Positions 1-7,765 of a stretch of 64,000 nucleotides of DNA are shown here, piece by piece (the stretch's first letter is position 1; each line of letters starts with the position of its first letter). Source of the DNA: Methylotenera versatilis 7 (lineage in GTDB: Bacteria > Pseudomonadota > Gammaproteobacteria > Burkholderiales > Methylophilaceae); assembly GCF_000799165.1 (NCBI RefSeq), contig NZ_JUGF01000002.1:1054001-1118000 (forward strand), given 5' to 3'. The translations under genes and the position numbers were made by a program. The notes under the pieces are model-generated. The model saw only the letters and a program-made list of their open reading frames with translations. It was not told the DNA's origin and did not search any database.

Positions 1-31
1 TATATTAATTAGCATATTAAAGAGAAATAAA

Positions 32-1411
32 TTGTCTATATACACTCCTACAACTCAATACGATTATGATTTATTTGTAATAGGCGCAGGCTCTGGCGGC
101 GTACGTGCAGCGCGTATGGCAGCAGGGCATGGTGCAAAAGTCGCGATTGCAGAAGACCATTATTTTGGCGGTACTTGCGTCAATGTGGGTTGCGTACCTA
201 AAAAGCTGTACGTGTATGCATCACAATTTTCTGAAAGTTTTGCGGCTGCAGCTGGTTTTGGCTGGAAAGTGGGTGATTCTGCTTTTACCTGGGAAAATTT
301 AGTCACTAATAAAGATAGAGAGATCAATCGTTTACAAAGTGTATACGATAAATTGCTACGCGATAGTCAGGTGTTCGTGATAAATGGTCGTGCGACTTTG
401 CTTGATGCACATACCGTGAAAGTAGGCGATAAAAGTTATACGGCAGAACGTATTTTAGTGGCAACAGGCGGTTGGCCGTTCGTACCAGAAGTTGAAGGCA
501 AAGAACATATCGTGACTTCAAATGAGATTTTTAATTTACCTGTGTTACCTAAACAAATGGTGATTGTCGGCGGCGGTTATATTGCTGTTGAATTTGCAGG
601 TATTTTGCATGGCTTGGGTGTTGATGTAACGATTTTTGAGCGTGGCGCTAAAGTTTTGCGTGGTTTCGATGAAGATATTCGCGACTTCTTGATTGCAGAA
701 ATGACCAAAAAAGGCATCAAGTTTATGTTTAATACCAGCGTAGACAAGATTAATTTGGATTGCGAAGGTTTAACCGTGCATACCACAAATGGTGAAACCG
801 TCGCTGCTGAGTTAGTCATGTACGCCACTGGACGTGTGCCTAATACCAAAAATCTGGGGCTTGAGGCATTGGGTGTGACACTGGACGAAGTGGGTGCGAT
901 TAAAGTGAATGATGATTATCAAACCAATGTGCCATCCATTTATGCGCTGGGTGATGTGACCAATCGCGTGAATTTAACGCCAGTGGCAACCTCTGAAGGA
1001 ATGGCTTTGGTGAATAAACTATATGCCGCACACAACAAAAAAGTGGATTACGATAATATTCCGACCGCTGTGTTTAGTCAGCCTAGCATTGGTACTGTGG
1101 GTTTAAGTGAGGCGCAGGCGCTGGAAAAATATCCAGCGGATATTGATATTTATAAAACTGATTTCAAGCCCATGAAAAATACATTATCAGGCAGTAGCGA
1201 GCGCACATTCATGAAAATGGTCGTGGTGCGCAGTACTGATAAAGTCGTTGGCATGCATATGGTAGGACCAGATGCGGGTGAGATTATCCAGGGATTTGCG
1301 GTGGCGATTCGTGCAGGTGCTACTAAAGCTGTATTCGATAGCACGATTGGTATACATCCGACTGCGGCTGAAGAGTTCGTGACTATGCGTAAACCTGCGG
1401 TATCACACTAA
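32..1411 (+). CDS. gor: Glutathione-disulfide reductase
   Basis: NADPH-dependent flavoenzyme of the cytoplasm that reduces oxidised glutathione. The 459-residue length is normal for the family. An FAD-binding GxGxxG lies at about residues 18-23. The redox-active disulfide motif GGTCVNVGCVPKK has Cys49 and Cys54. A second nucleotide-binding glycine motif (GGGYIAVEFA) is near residue 178, and the C-terminal HPTAAEE motif supplies the catalytic His-Glu pair. The GR-type NVGCVPKK context argues against dihydrolipoamide or mercuric reductase. Translation probably starts at a TTG, with a weak AGAG about 7 bases upstream; no in-frame ATG fits the N-terminus as well. The gene upstream is outside the window, and the next gene (nasA) is convergent. 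Confidence 0.93.
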   Translation: MSIYTPTTQYDYDLFVIGAGSGGVRAARMAAGHGAKVAIAEDHYFGGTCVNVGCVPKKLYVYASQFSESFAAAAGFGWKVGDSAFTWENLVTNKDREINRLQSVYDKLLRDSQVFVINGRATLLDAHTVKVGDKSYTAERILVATGGWPFVPEVEGKEHIVTSNEIFNLPVLPKQMVIVGGGYIAVEFAGILHGLGVDVTIFERGAKVLRGFDEDIRDFLIAEMTKKGIKFMFNTSVDKINLDCEGLTVHTTNGETVAAELVMYATGRVPNTKNLGLEALGVTLDEVGAIKVNDDYQTNVPSIYALGDVTNRVNLTPVATSEGMALVNKLYAAHNKKVDYDNIPTAVFSQPSIGTVGLSEAQALEKYPADIDIYKTDFKPMKNTLSGSSERTFMKMVVVRSTDKVVGMHMVGPDAGEIIQGFAVAIRAGATKAVFDSTIGIHPTAAEEFVTMRKPAVSH

Positions 1412-1435
1412 ATTGTTTTAGAGTCAATTAACGTG

Positions 1436-1471
1436 CATGGCATTAAGCTCTTTAAAGCGCTTAATGCCATG
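1436..1471. terminator. Hairpin between convergent gor and nasA
   Basis: A 12-bp perfect stem (CATGGCATTAAG paired with CTTAATGCCATG) lies between the gor stop and the nasA stop. Inside it is a smaller CTTTAAAG dyad. The U-tracts on both sides are interrupted, so it is a terminator-like hairpin that could serve both convergent genes. Its position and stem strength support the call; the weak tails lower the confidence. Confidence 0.6.
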
Positions 1472-1518
1472 TGTTTAAAACAAAATTAAGTTTTAAAAAT
1501 TGCTATGCATTTGCGCTT

Positions 1519-4257
1519 TTAGAACTTACCGTGCATTTGCACTAATTTTTTCAATTCAGGCACGCAAGACCCACACTCTGTACCGCATTTGAGTTTATTT
1601 TGTAAAGTGATTAAGTCTGCACCTAGCTCAATATTATCGATAATTTCATTTTGCGAAACATCTAGGCAGTTACACACGATTTTGCCACGACCTTTTTGCC
1701 CGGTTGGCGGTGCAACGACAGGCGCTAACGCCCAGCGACGCAATTCATCGGTAAAGCTACCGCTGGACATCACGTCTTTTAACCAATCGGCTGCCAGTGT
1801 TTCACCCATCAAACGCACGCCTGTTACTTGGTCATTCTCCACCAAAATACGTTTGCTGATACCGCGTTTAGCGTCATTGTAGTTAAGCAGCGGCATTTCG
1901 TCTGTCATACCTAAAATCGTATCTATTTGGGTAATCAAATCTATTTCTGGATTGTCAGATATTGGCGTGCCTGTGTGTGCTGCGCGTAAAATCAGCATGC
2001 CGATACCATTGGCTGATTCACGGCCAAACAGACCGCAACTTGCATACTCAAAATGTGGCAGCAAGGCACGAATTTTTTGCAGCATGCTCAAATCACTCAC
2101 AGCGCGCATCACTGTCATGCGCCACGGCAAGTCTAATTTCTCAATCTTAATGGCGGTATGTTTCAGTTCCGGCTGTTTTGAGGTTTTATCAAAATTGGGT
2201 GGCATTAACGCATTAACACCCAGGCCGTGCATAAATTGCTTGCCCCAGTGCATGGCAATAAACGTTTGCGAAGGTTGCACATCGGTAGACGCTTGCGCAG
2301 GCAACACCATGCTGCCACGCTTATTCTGTACTTTTACGATATCGCCGCTCTTGATATTGCGGCGCATCATGTCATCCGCATTCATCTGTATAGCAGGTTC
2401 TTCTACGTGGTTAAATAGCTGCGAAGTTGTACCTGTGCGACTCATGCCATGCCATTGGTCGCGTAAACGACCTGTCAGCAAATGCAGCGGATGCCGCGCA
2501 TCAGTTTTATCTGCGGTGCCTTTATAAACCGCGTTTGCAAATTGTGCTTTGCCATCTGGCTTCTGGAAAACGCCATCTGCATAAAGGCGCGCTACGCCTT
2601 GTGATTCGCCCGTTTTAAACGGCCATTGCTGCGGGCCATTTTCGGTTAACAAGCCATAACTCAAACCAGTAATATCCAAATCACGTCCGCGTGTGGATTC
2701 GCGGTGTTCGTTGAAAATGTCTTCTGTAGTATTAAAGGCAAATAAATGCGATTGTTTAGCATCGTTTTTTAACAAGCGTTTTTCTAAACGCTGCGCAAAA
2801 TCGACCATAATTGCCCAGTCGTGCTTGGCTTCTGCTGGCGGCGGCACGGCAGGGTTCACACGCGTAATACGGCGTTCTGAATTGGTGACAGTGCCCTCTT
2901 TTTCACCCCAAGTGCTGGCTGGTAACAACACATCAGCATACGCGCAGGTATCGGTATTGTTGTAGGCGTCTTGCACAACCACTAATTCTGCATTGCCTAA
3001 TGCAGTTAATACATTGTTAAGGTCTGGCATGGAGTGCGCTGGATTGGTACAGGCAATCCAGATGGCTTTTATTTCACCTGTTTTTACCGCGTCAAACATT
3101 TCAATCGCTGTTTTTCCTGCAGTTTCTGGGACTGAATCTATGCCCCATAATTTGGCGACTTCTGCGCGATGTTCGGCATTATTCAAATCTCTATGGCCAG
3201 ACATCAAGTTAGCCATGCCGCCCACTTCACGGCCGCCCATGGCATTTGGCTGACCAGTTAATGAGAACGGTCCTGCGCCTTTTTTACCAATCTGACCAGT
3301 AGCCAAGTGCAGATTAATCAGCGCGGCATTTTTTTCGGTACCATGAATGCTTTGATTTAAACCCATGCAGTACATGCTTAAGCTTGGACCTGCGCCAAAC
3401 CACTTGGCGGCCTGAATGATATCTGCTTGCTTGATGCCGCAAATATCCGCCACCATTTTAGGCGTATATTCGCGCAAGGTTTCTTTTAACTCATCAAAGC
3501 CGTTAGTGTGCGCTTTAATGTAGGCCATATCCAGCAAGCCTTCCCACAGCATCACATGCAACAAACCATTGAATAAGGCAACATCGGTACCAGGTAAAAT
3601 AGCCAGATGTAAATCGGCTGAACGTGCAGTATCGGTTTTGCGCGGATCAACCACCACGATTTTTAAATCGGGATTCTTGGCTTTAGCATCTTCGATACGC
3701 CTGAAAATAATCGGGTGCGCAAATGCGGTATTACTGCCTGCGATAAACAGGCAGTTGGTATGGTCGATGTCTTCGTAACATGCGGGTGGCGAATCTGCGC
3801 CCAATGTGGTTTTGTAGCCTGCGACAGCTGAGCTCATACATAAACGTGAATTGGTATCGACGTTATTGGTGCCAATCAAGCCTTTAGCAAGCTTATTAAA
3901 TACATAGTAATCTTCTGTAAGCAGCTGGCCAGAGATATAAAAGGCAACCGAATCGGGACCATGTTTTTCAATGGTCTGCGCGAATTTTTCGGTTAAGTAA
4001 TCCAGTGATACATCCCACGAAACACGCTTGCGCGTTGCTTCACGGGTTAAGCGCATCTCTGGATATAACAGACGATTATCCAATTTTGCCGTTAAATGCA
4101 GCGTAGAGCCTTTGGTACAAAGACGACCAAAGTTGGCTGGATGTTCTGTGTCACCCTTAACGTCAATAATTTTGTCATTTTGTGAGTGAATAATCACTCC
4201 GCAGCCAACACCGCAGTAGCAACAAGTACTTTTAGTTTGTTTGATTGAAGCGTCCAA
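1519..4257 (-). CDS. nasA: Assimilatory nitrate reductase, catalytic subunit
   Basis: Cytoplasmic molybdenum bis-MGD enzyme that reduces nitrate to nitrite for nitrogen assimilation. At 912 residues it has the N-terminal [4Fe-4S] ligands (CCYCGVGC from residue 12, fourth Cys in GRLCTKG near 47). The molybdopterin oxidoreductase and MGD-binding domains follow. The C-terminal ~55 residues form a BFD-like [2Fe-2S] domain (VCNC...CGTECGSC), as in Klebsiella-type NasA. This distinguishes it from NapA, since there is no Tat leader, and from NarG. It is the last gene of the nitrate run, 14 bases after nirD. No dedicated NADH-oxidising partner (NasC/NasB) is visible in the window, so the electron donor is unresolved. 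Confidence 0.95.
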   Translation of the reverse strand: MDASIKQTKSTCCYCGVGCGVIIHSQNDKIIDVKGDTEHPANFGRLCTKGSTLHLTAKLDNRLLYPEMRLTREATRKRVSWDVSLDYLTEKFAQTIEKHGPDSVAFYISGQLLTEDYYVFNKLAKGLIGTNNVDTNSRLCMSSAVAGYKTTLGADSPPACYEDIDHTNCLFIAGSNTAFAHPIIFRRIEDAKAKNPDLKIVVVDPRKTDTARSADLHLAILPGTDVALFNGLLHVMLWEGLLDMAYIKAHTNGFDELKETLREYTPKMVADICGIKQADIIQAAKWFGAGPSLSMYCMGLNQSIHGTEKNAALINLHLATGQIGKKGAGPFSLTGQPNAMGGREVGGMANLMSGHRDLNNAEHRAEVAKLWGIDSVPETAGKTAIEMFDAVKTGEIKAIWIACTNPAHSMPDLNNVLTALGNAELVVVQDAYNNTDTCAYADVLLPASTWGEKEGTVTNSERRITRVNPAVPPPAEAKHDWAIMVDFAQRLEKRLLKNDAKQSHLFAFNTTEDIFNEHRESTRGRDLDITGLSYGLLTENGPQQWPFKTGESQGVARLYADGVFQKPDGKAQFANAVYKGTADKTDARHPLHLLTGRLRDQWHGMSRTGTTSQLFNHVEEPAIQMNADDMMRRNIKSGDIVKVQNKRGSMVLPAQASTDVQPSQTFIAMHWGKQFMHGLGVNALMPPNFDKTSKQPELKHTAIKIEKLDLPWRMTVMRAVSDLSMLQKIRALLPHFEYASCGLFGRESANGIGMLILRAAHTGTPISDNPEIDLITQIDTILGMTDEMPLLNYNDAKRGISKRILVENDQVTGVRLMGETLAADWLKDVMSSGSFTDELRRWALAPVVAPPTGQKGRGKIVCNCLDVSQNEIIDNIELGADLITLQNKLKCGTECGSCVPELKKLVQMHGKF

Positions 4258-4271
4258 TTTTCTTGTCTTTT

Positions 4272-4604
4272 TTACTTGGCTTTTAATTCCAAATACACGA
4301 TACCGTCTTCAATTTTGGTATTGAAACAGGCAGTCTCTCCCACATCCGGCTCTTCGGCTTTGCCGTCTACCAAACTAATCTTCCAGGAATGTAACGGGCA
4401 AGCGACTTTGTCGCCATACACAATGCCTTGCGACAAAGGTCCAGCTTTGTGCGGACAGCTATTGTTAATCGCAAAAATACGATCATCTTCTGTGCGAAAC
4501 ACACCGATGTCGAATTCTTTTTGTTCACTATCTTTTGTGCGTACAACGCGCGCGCCTAATTTAGGAATTTCTTCAAACGGCGCTACTTTAACCCAATTGC
4601 TCAT
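4272..4604 (-). CDS. nirD: Nitrite reductase small subunit (Rieske-type)
   Basis: Small partner of the NirB siroheme nitrite reductase. It is 110 residues, typical for NirD. The Rieske-type ligand pairs are visible: CPHKAGPL near residues 49-56 and CPLHSW near 69-74. These fit a true 2Fe-2S-binding Rieske fold; many enterobacterial NirD proteins lack some ligands. It sits between the phosphatase/kinase gene (90 bases upstream) and nasA (14 bases downstream), so it is separated from nirB by two genes. Tight coupling to nasA suggests translation from the same message. Confidence 0.93.
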   Translation of the reverse strand: MSNWVKVAPFEEIPKLGARVVRTKDSEQKEFDIGVFRTEDDRIFAINNSCPHKAGPLSQGIVYGDKVACPLHSWKISLVDGKAEEPDVGETACFNTKIEDGIVYLELKAK

Positions 4605-4694
4605 AATTTAACCTTTGTACTAAATAACTTTAAATATACAAAAAACGTTGAAAATACTTAACACTAAAATACTCATCACTTTAAAAATACCTCA

Positions 4695-6389
4695 TCAGGA
4701 AACCAAAAGTAAGTAGATCAGGAATATGTTGATAATGAATGAAAAAATGGCGATCCATTGCCACTTCACTAATCTGGCGCGTGCAATCAGGGGCGTACGC
4801 GCTGGTGCTAATAATGGCTTCAATTCACCGTGTTCCAATGCCAGCAACATCTCTTCTGCCGTTTCAAATCGCAACTGCGGATCGCGCGCAATAGCTTTTA
4901 AGATGATGTTCTCTAACCAGTAGGGAATATCAGGGCGGTAACGCGTGAGCGGGGTAGGTGTGCCGAATTTGGGGTGCTGAAACGGCTCAATTTCGCCATA
5001 CGGATATTTGCGCGTCAGCAAATGATAGAGTGTGACACCGGCGGCATAAATATCGGTTTGTGCATTCGCCACTGCACCGTCAAATAACTCAGGTGCCATA
5101 AAACTCGGCGTGCCAGGATTTTGTGTAGCGCCAATTATTTCAGCGCCGGTACTTAATGCCACGCCCAGATCCAAAATACGCAGACGCTGGTCACTGGCTT
5201 GATGGATATTCGCGGGTTTGATATCGCGATGCATAATATTCAAGCGATGCAAGGCACCGATGCCGCGCATGATGTCCATACCAATCTTGGCAGTACCCGC
5301 GACAGTAAAATAGTGTCCATTATCCAAACGCTGCTGCAAAGTTGCGCCTTCGTGCCAGCTCATCACAAAATATAACTTACTACGTTTTTCAAGCGATAGG
5401 GTCAGTACCTGCGGGATATATTGTGAGACAACGCGCTTGCCCAGCCATTCTTCGTTCAGCAGGCCGTTGCAACTCTCAATATCATTGGTTAGTGCAGGTT
5501 GTAGCGTTTTTAATACGAATAATTGTTTGGTACTCAGTTGGCGAACTTTGTAAAGCAGGCTTGCGCGTGATTCATGCAGGATATCCTCTACAACAAATCC
5601 ATCAATAGAATCATTGATGGCCAGTTTTGGTGGTAAAGCTAGATGTTTTCCACCAGCAATGCGTTCAGTTAACGTATCTGCGCCCAGTTGTGTGATCTTG
5701 ACGATAACAGCAGTCGAATTGTCACCGCTTTGCTGGCTTAGCGCTGTTTTGGTGAGATGATTGGCAATCATCTGCACACTATCGAATTTTTTTAAGCCTT
5801 CATGAATAGCTTTTTCGCCTAAGGTTTCCCAGACGCCGTCAGTCATCAAGGCAAAAATATCGCCTACATGCAGCGCACCTTCGGCTAAATCCACGGCCAA
5901 ATGTGCATCCAGTCCGACTGCACGTTTTAGCACGTGACGCATATCTGGCCTATCCCAAACGTGGTCGGTCGTCAGTTGGGTTAACACATTATCGCGTAGC
6001 AAATAGATGCGCGTATCGCCAACATGCGCCAGATAATAACGTTGGCCGCGCAAAATAATCAGTGACAGCGTAGTCGCCATACCAGCCAAGTCGCGATTGG
6101 CATTGGCTTGTGAAATCAGCCAGCGATTCGCGGCGGTAATCACTTTATCTAATGCGGTAGATGGCTCCCAAGTGTCCGGTGTGGCGAAGTAATCAGTCGA
6201 AATGTTGCGAATCGTCATCTCAGACGCTTCGCCGCCGCCCGCGCTTCCACTCACACCATCTGCCACTGCAATGAGCGAGCCTTTGATGCTCAATTGCTCA
6301 TTGATTGGCGTCACTACGCCCACGTAATCTTCATTACGTGGCCTTGGCCCTGTCAGGCTGGATTGAGCAATTTCAAATTTTAGCGACAT
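4695..6389 (-). CDS. Fused PP2C phosphatase / Ser-Thr protein kinase
   Basis: A 564-residue fusion. The N-terminal ~240 residues are a PP2C-type phosphatase, with metal-binding motifs RPRNEDY near residue 17, ADGVSG near 43, GDTRIY near 126 and TDGVWE near 190. The second half is a Hanks-type kinase, with VLKTL lysine, catalytic loop HRDIKPAN, and GTPSFMAPE before subdomain VIII. The magnesium loop reads DLG instead of DFG. A single hydrophobic segment closes the C-terminus, so both domains probably face the cytoplasm at the inner membrane. Related fusions occur in the nitrate clusters of pseudomonads (for example next to P. aeruginosa nirBD). The substrate is unknown; the NarK-type carrier encoded just upstream is an obvious candidate, but that is inference. 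Confidence 0.9.
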   Translation of the reverse strand: MSLKFEIAQSSLTGPRPRNEDYVGVVTPINEQLSIKGSLIAVADGVSGSAGGGEASEMTIRNISTDYFATPDTWEPSTALDKVITAANRWLISQANANRDLAGMATTLSLIILRGQRYYLAHVGDTRIYLLRDNVLTQLTTDHVWDRPDMRHVLKRAVGLDAHLAVDLAEGALHVGDIFALMTDGVWETLGEKAIHEGLKKFDSVQMIANHLTKTALSQQSGDNSTAVIVKITQLGADTLTERIAGGKHLALPPKLAINDSIDGFVVEDILHESRASLLYKVRQLSTKQLFVLKTLQPALTNDIESCNGLLNEEWLGKRVVSQYIPQVLTLSLEKRSKLYFVMSWHEGATLQQRLDNGHYFTVAGTAKIGMDIMRGIGALHRLNIMHRDIKPANIHQASDQRLRILDLGVALSTGAEIIGATQNPGTPSFMAPELFDGAVANAQTDIYAAGVTLYHLLTRKYPYGEIEPFQHPKFGTPTPLTRYRPDIPYWLENIILKAIARDPQLRFETAEEMLLALEHGELKPLLAPARTPLIARARLVKWQWIAIFSFIINIFLIYLLLVS

Positions 6390-6458
6390 GTGGTGATAGC
6401 GTTATACAACTGAAAAATGTATTTAATTTTTGAAGGGCATGAGTCAGTCAATGGTTAA

Positions 6459-7670
6459 TTACACTTTGGCCGCAGTGTTAACCGCACTGCCCCAAGTGGT
6501 TCTCCAGCGTGTTTTTACACCACTTAAGCCAATCGTTGCCAGTACAGCAAGGCCTGCAAAAACCAGTATACCTATTTGGTAACTGCCAGTTGCCTGCTTA
6601 ACGTAACCCAGGCTTGCGGCCAAATAAAAACCACCCACACCGCCTGCCATGCCCACTAAACCAGTCATGACACCGATTTCCTTGCGGAAACGTTGCGGCA
6701 CTAATTGAAATACCGCGCCGTTACCCATCCCCAATACTGCCATTACTGGAATAATGATGGCTAATGCTAATTGATAAGTTGCTTGCCCAAAACTCATGAT
6801 GAATAACAGGATTGCGGCGATTGAATACATGGCGAGCAATGTACGAATGCCGCCGATGCGATCCGCAATCATGCCGCCGATTGGGCGCACTAATGAACCG
6901 GCAAATACGCAAGCAGCTGTGCAATAACCGGCAACCACTGGGCCTAAGCTATATAAGTCATTGAAATAAATGGTTAATGATGAAGCCAAGCCAACAAAAC
7001 CACCAAAAGTCACGCTGTAGAAAAACATAAACCACCAAGCGTCTTTGTCTTTTAATATCGCCATATATTGGCTTAATGATTTTGCGCTGGGTGTTTCTGG
7101 ACTATCTTTTGCATAAATCAAGTAAATGGCAAAGACAATGCCCAATGGAATCAGGGCTAAGCCAAATACATTATTCCAGCCATAAGCTACCGCCAAACTT
7201 GGTGCGAATAGCGCGGCGAATACAGTGCCAGAGTTACCTGCACCCGCAATGCCTAAAGCCGTGCCTTGGTGTTCAGGCGGATACCAGCGACTTGCCAATG
7301 GCAATGCGACCGCAAATGCAGCGCCAGCAAAACCTAAGCCAATACCCAGTAATAATGTATGTTGAAAAGTATGTAAGCCATGCAACCAGGCAGTTAACAG
7401 GCTAAAAATCACAATAATTTGCCCAATCGTACCCGCATTTTTAGGCTTGATCTGATCGACTAGAACGCCCATAAAAATACGCAATAATGCACCTGCGAGT
7501 ACAGGCGTAGCGACCATCAGGCCTTTTTGCGCTGGAGTTAACTGTAAATCGGTAGCGATTTGCACTGCCAATGGCCCTAGTAGAACCCACACCATAAAAC
7601 TTAAATCAAAATACAAAAAAGAGGATAGCAAGGTTGGCGTATGGCCAGCTTTCCAAAAACTACTTTTCAT
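6459..7670 (-). CDS. narK: Nitrate/nitrite MFS transporter (NarK/NasA family)
   Basis: Major facilitator with about 12 hydrophobic segments in 403 residues. The nitrate signature regions are present: a Gly-rich GLGFAGAAFAVALP segment, then GIAGAGNSGTVFAALFAP, and a C-terminal GLVGMAGGVGGFYL. Expected role is nitrate uptake, or nitrite handling, across the inner membrane. The short single-domain form and its place in an assimilatory cluster fit the NasA-type carrier more than respiratory NarK. It is the second uptake system in this locus, beside the NrtABD ABC importer. A strong hairpin lies between nirB and this gene. Confidence 0.92.
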   Translation of the reverse strand: MKSSFWKAGHTPTLLSSFLYFDLSFMVWVLLGPLAVQIATDLQLTPAQKGLMVATPVLAGALLRIFMGVLVDQIKPKNAGTIGQIIVIFSLLTAWLHGLHTFQHTLLLGIGLGFAGAAFAVALPLASRWYPPEHQGTALGIAGAGNSGTVFAALFAPSLAVAYGWNNVFGLALIPLGIVFAIYLIYAKDSPETPSAKSLSQYMAILKDKDAWWFMFFYSVTFGGFVGLASSLTIYFNDLYSLGPVVAGYCTAACVFAGSLVRPIGGMIADRIGGIRTLLAMYSIAAILLFIMSFGQATYQLALAIIIPVMAVLGMGNGAVFQLVPQRFRKEIGVMTGLVGMAGGVGGFYLAASLGYVKQATGSYQIGILVFAGLAVLATIGLSGVKTRWRTTWGSAVNTAAKV

Positions 7671-7697
7671 GGCTTATTTCCTAAAGATAATAATTAA

Positions 7698-7747
7698 ACT
7701 TAACACTCAAAAACGCTTAATTTTTGAGATGTTTTTGAGTGTTAAGT
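7698..7747 (-). terminator. 17-bp hairpin between nirB and narK
   Basis: A perfect 17-bp inverted repeat (arm ACTTAACACTCAAAAAC) with a 16-base loop, followed on the minus strand by a U-rich stretch (TTTAATTATT). It lies inside the nirB-narK intergenic space, where no promoter is obvious. It looks like a leaky terminator or an mRNA-processing/stability hairpin that would set nirB expression above the distal genes. Confidence 0.6.
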
Positions 7748-7765
7748 AAATGATGAAGGTTTGCT

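Noticed and set aside
1952-2527. 191-codon plus-strand ORF opposite nasA
   Set aside because: Cys/Arg/Ser-rich antisense translation of a well-supported gene, no start signals.
4276-4611. 111-codon plus-strand ORF opposite nirD
   Set aside because: It mirrors nirD exactly, has no ribosome site, and the antisense frame has clear Rieske motifs.
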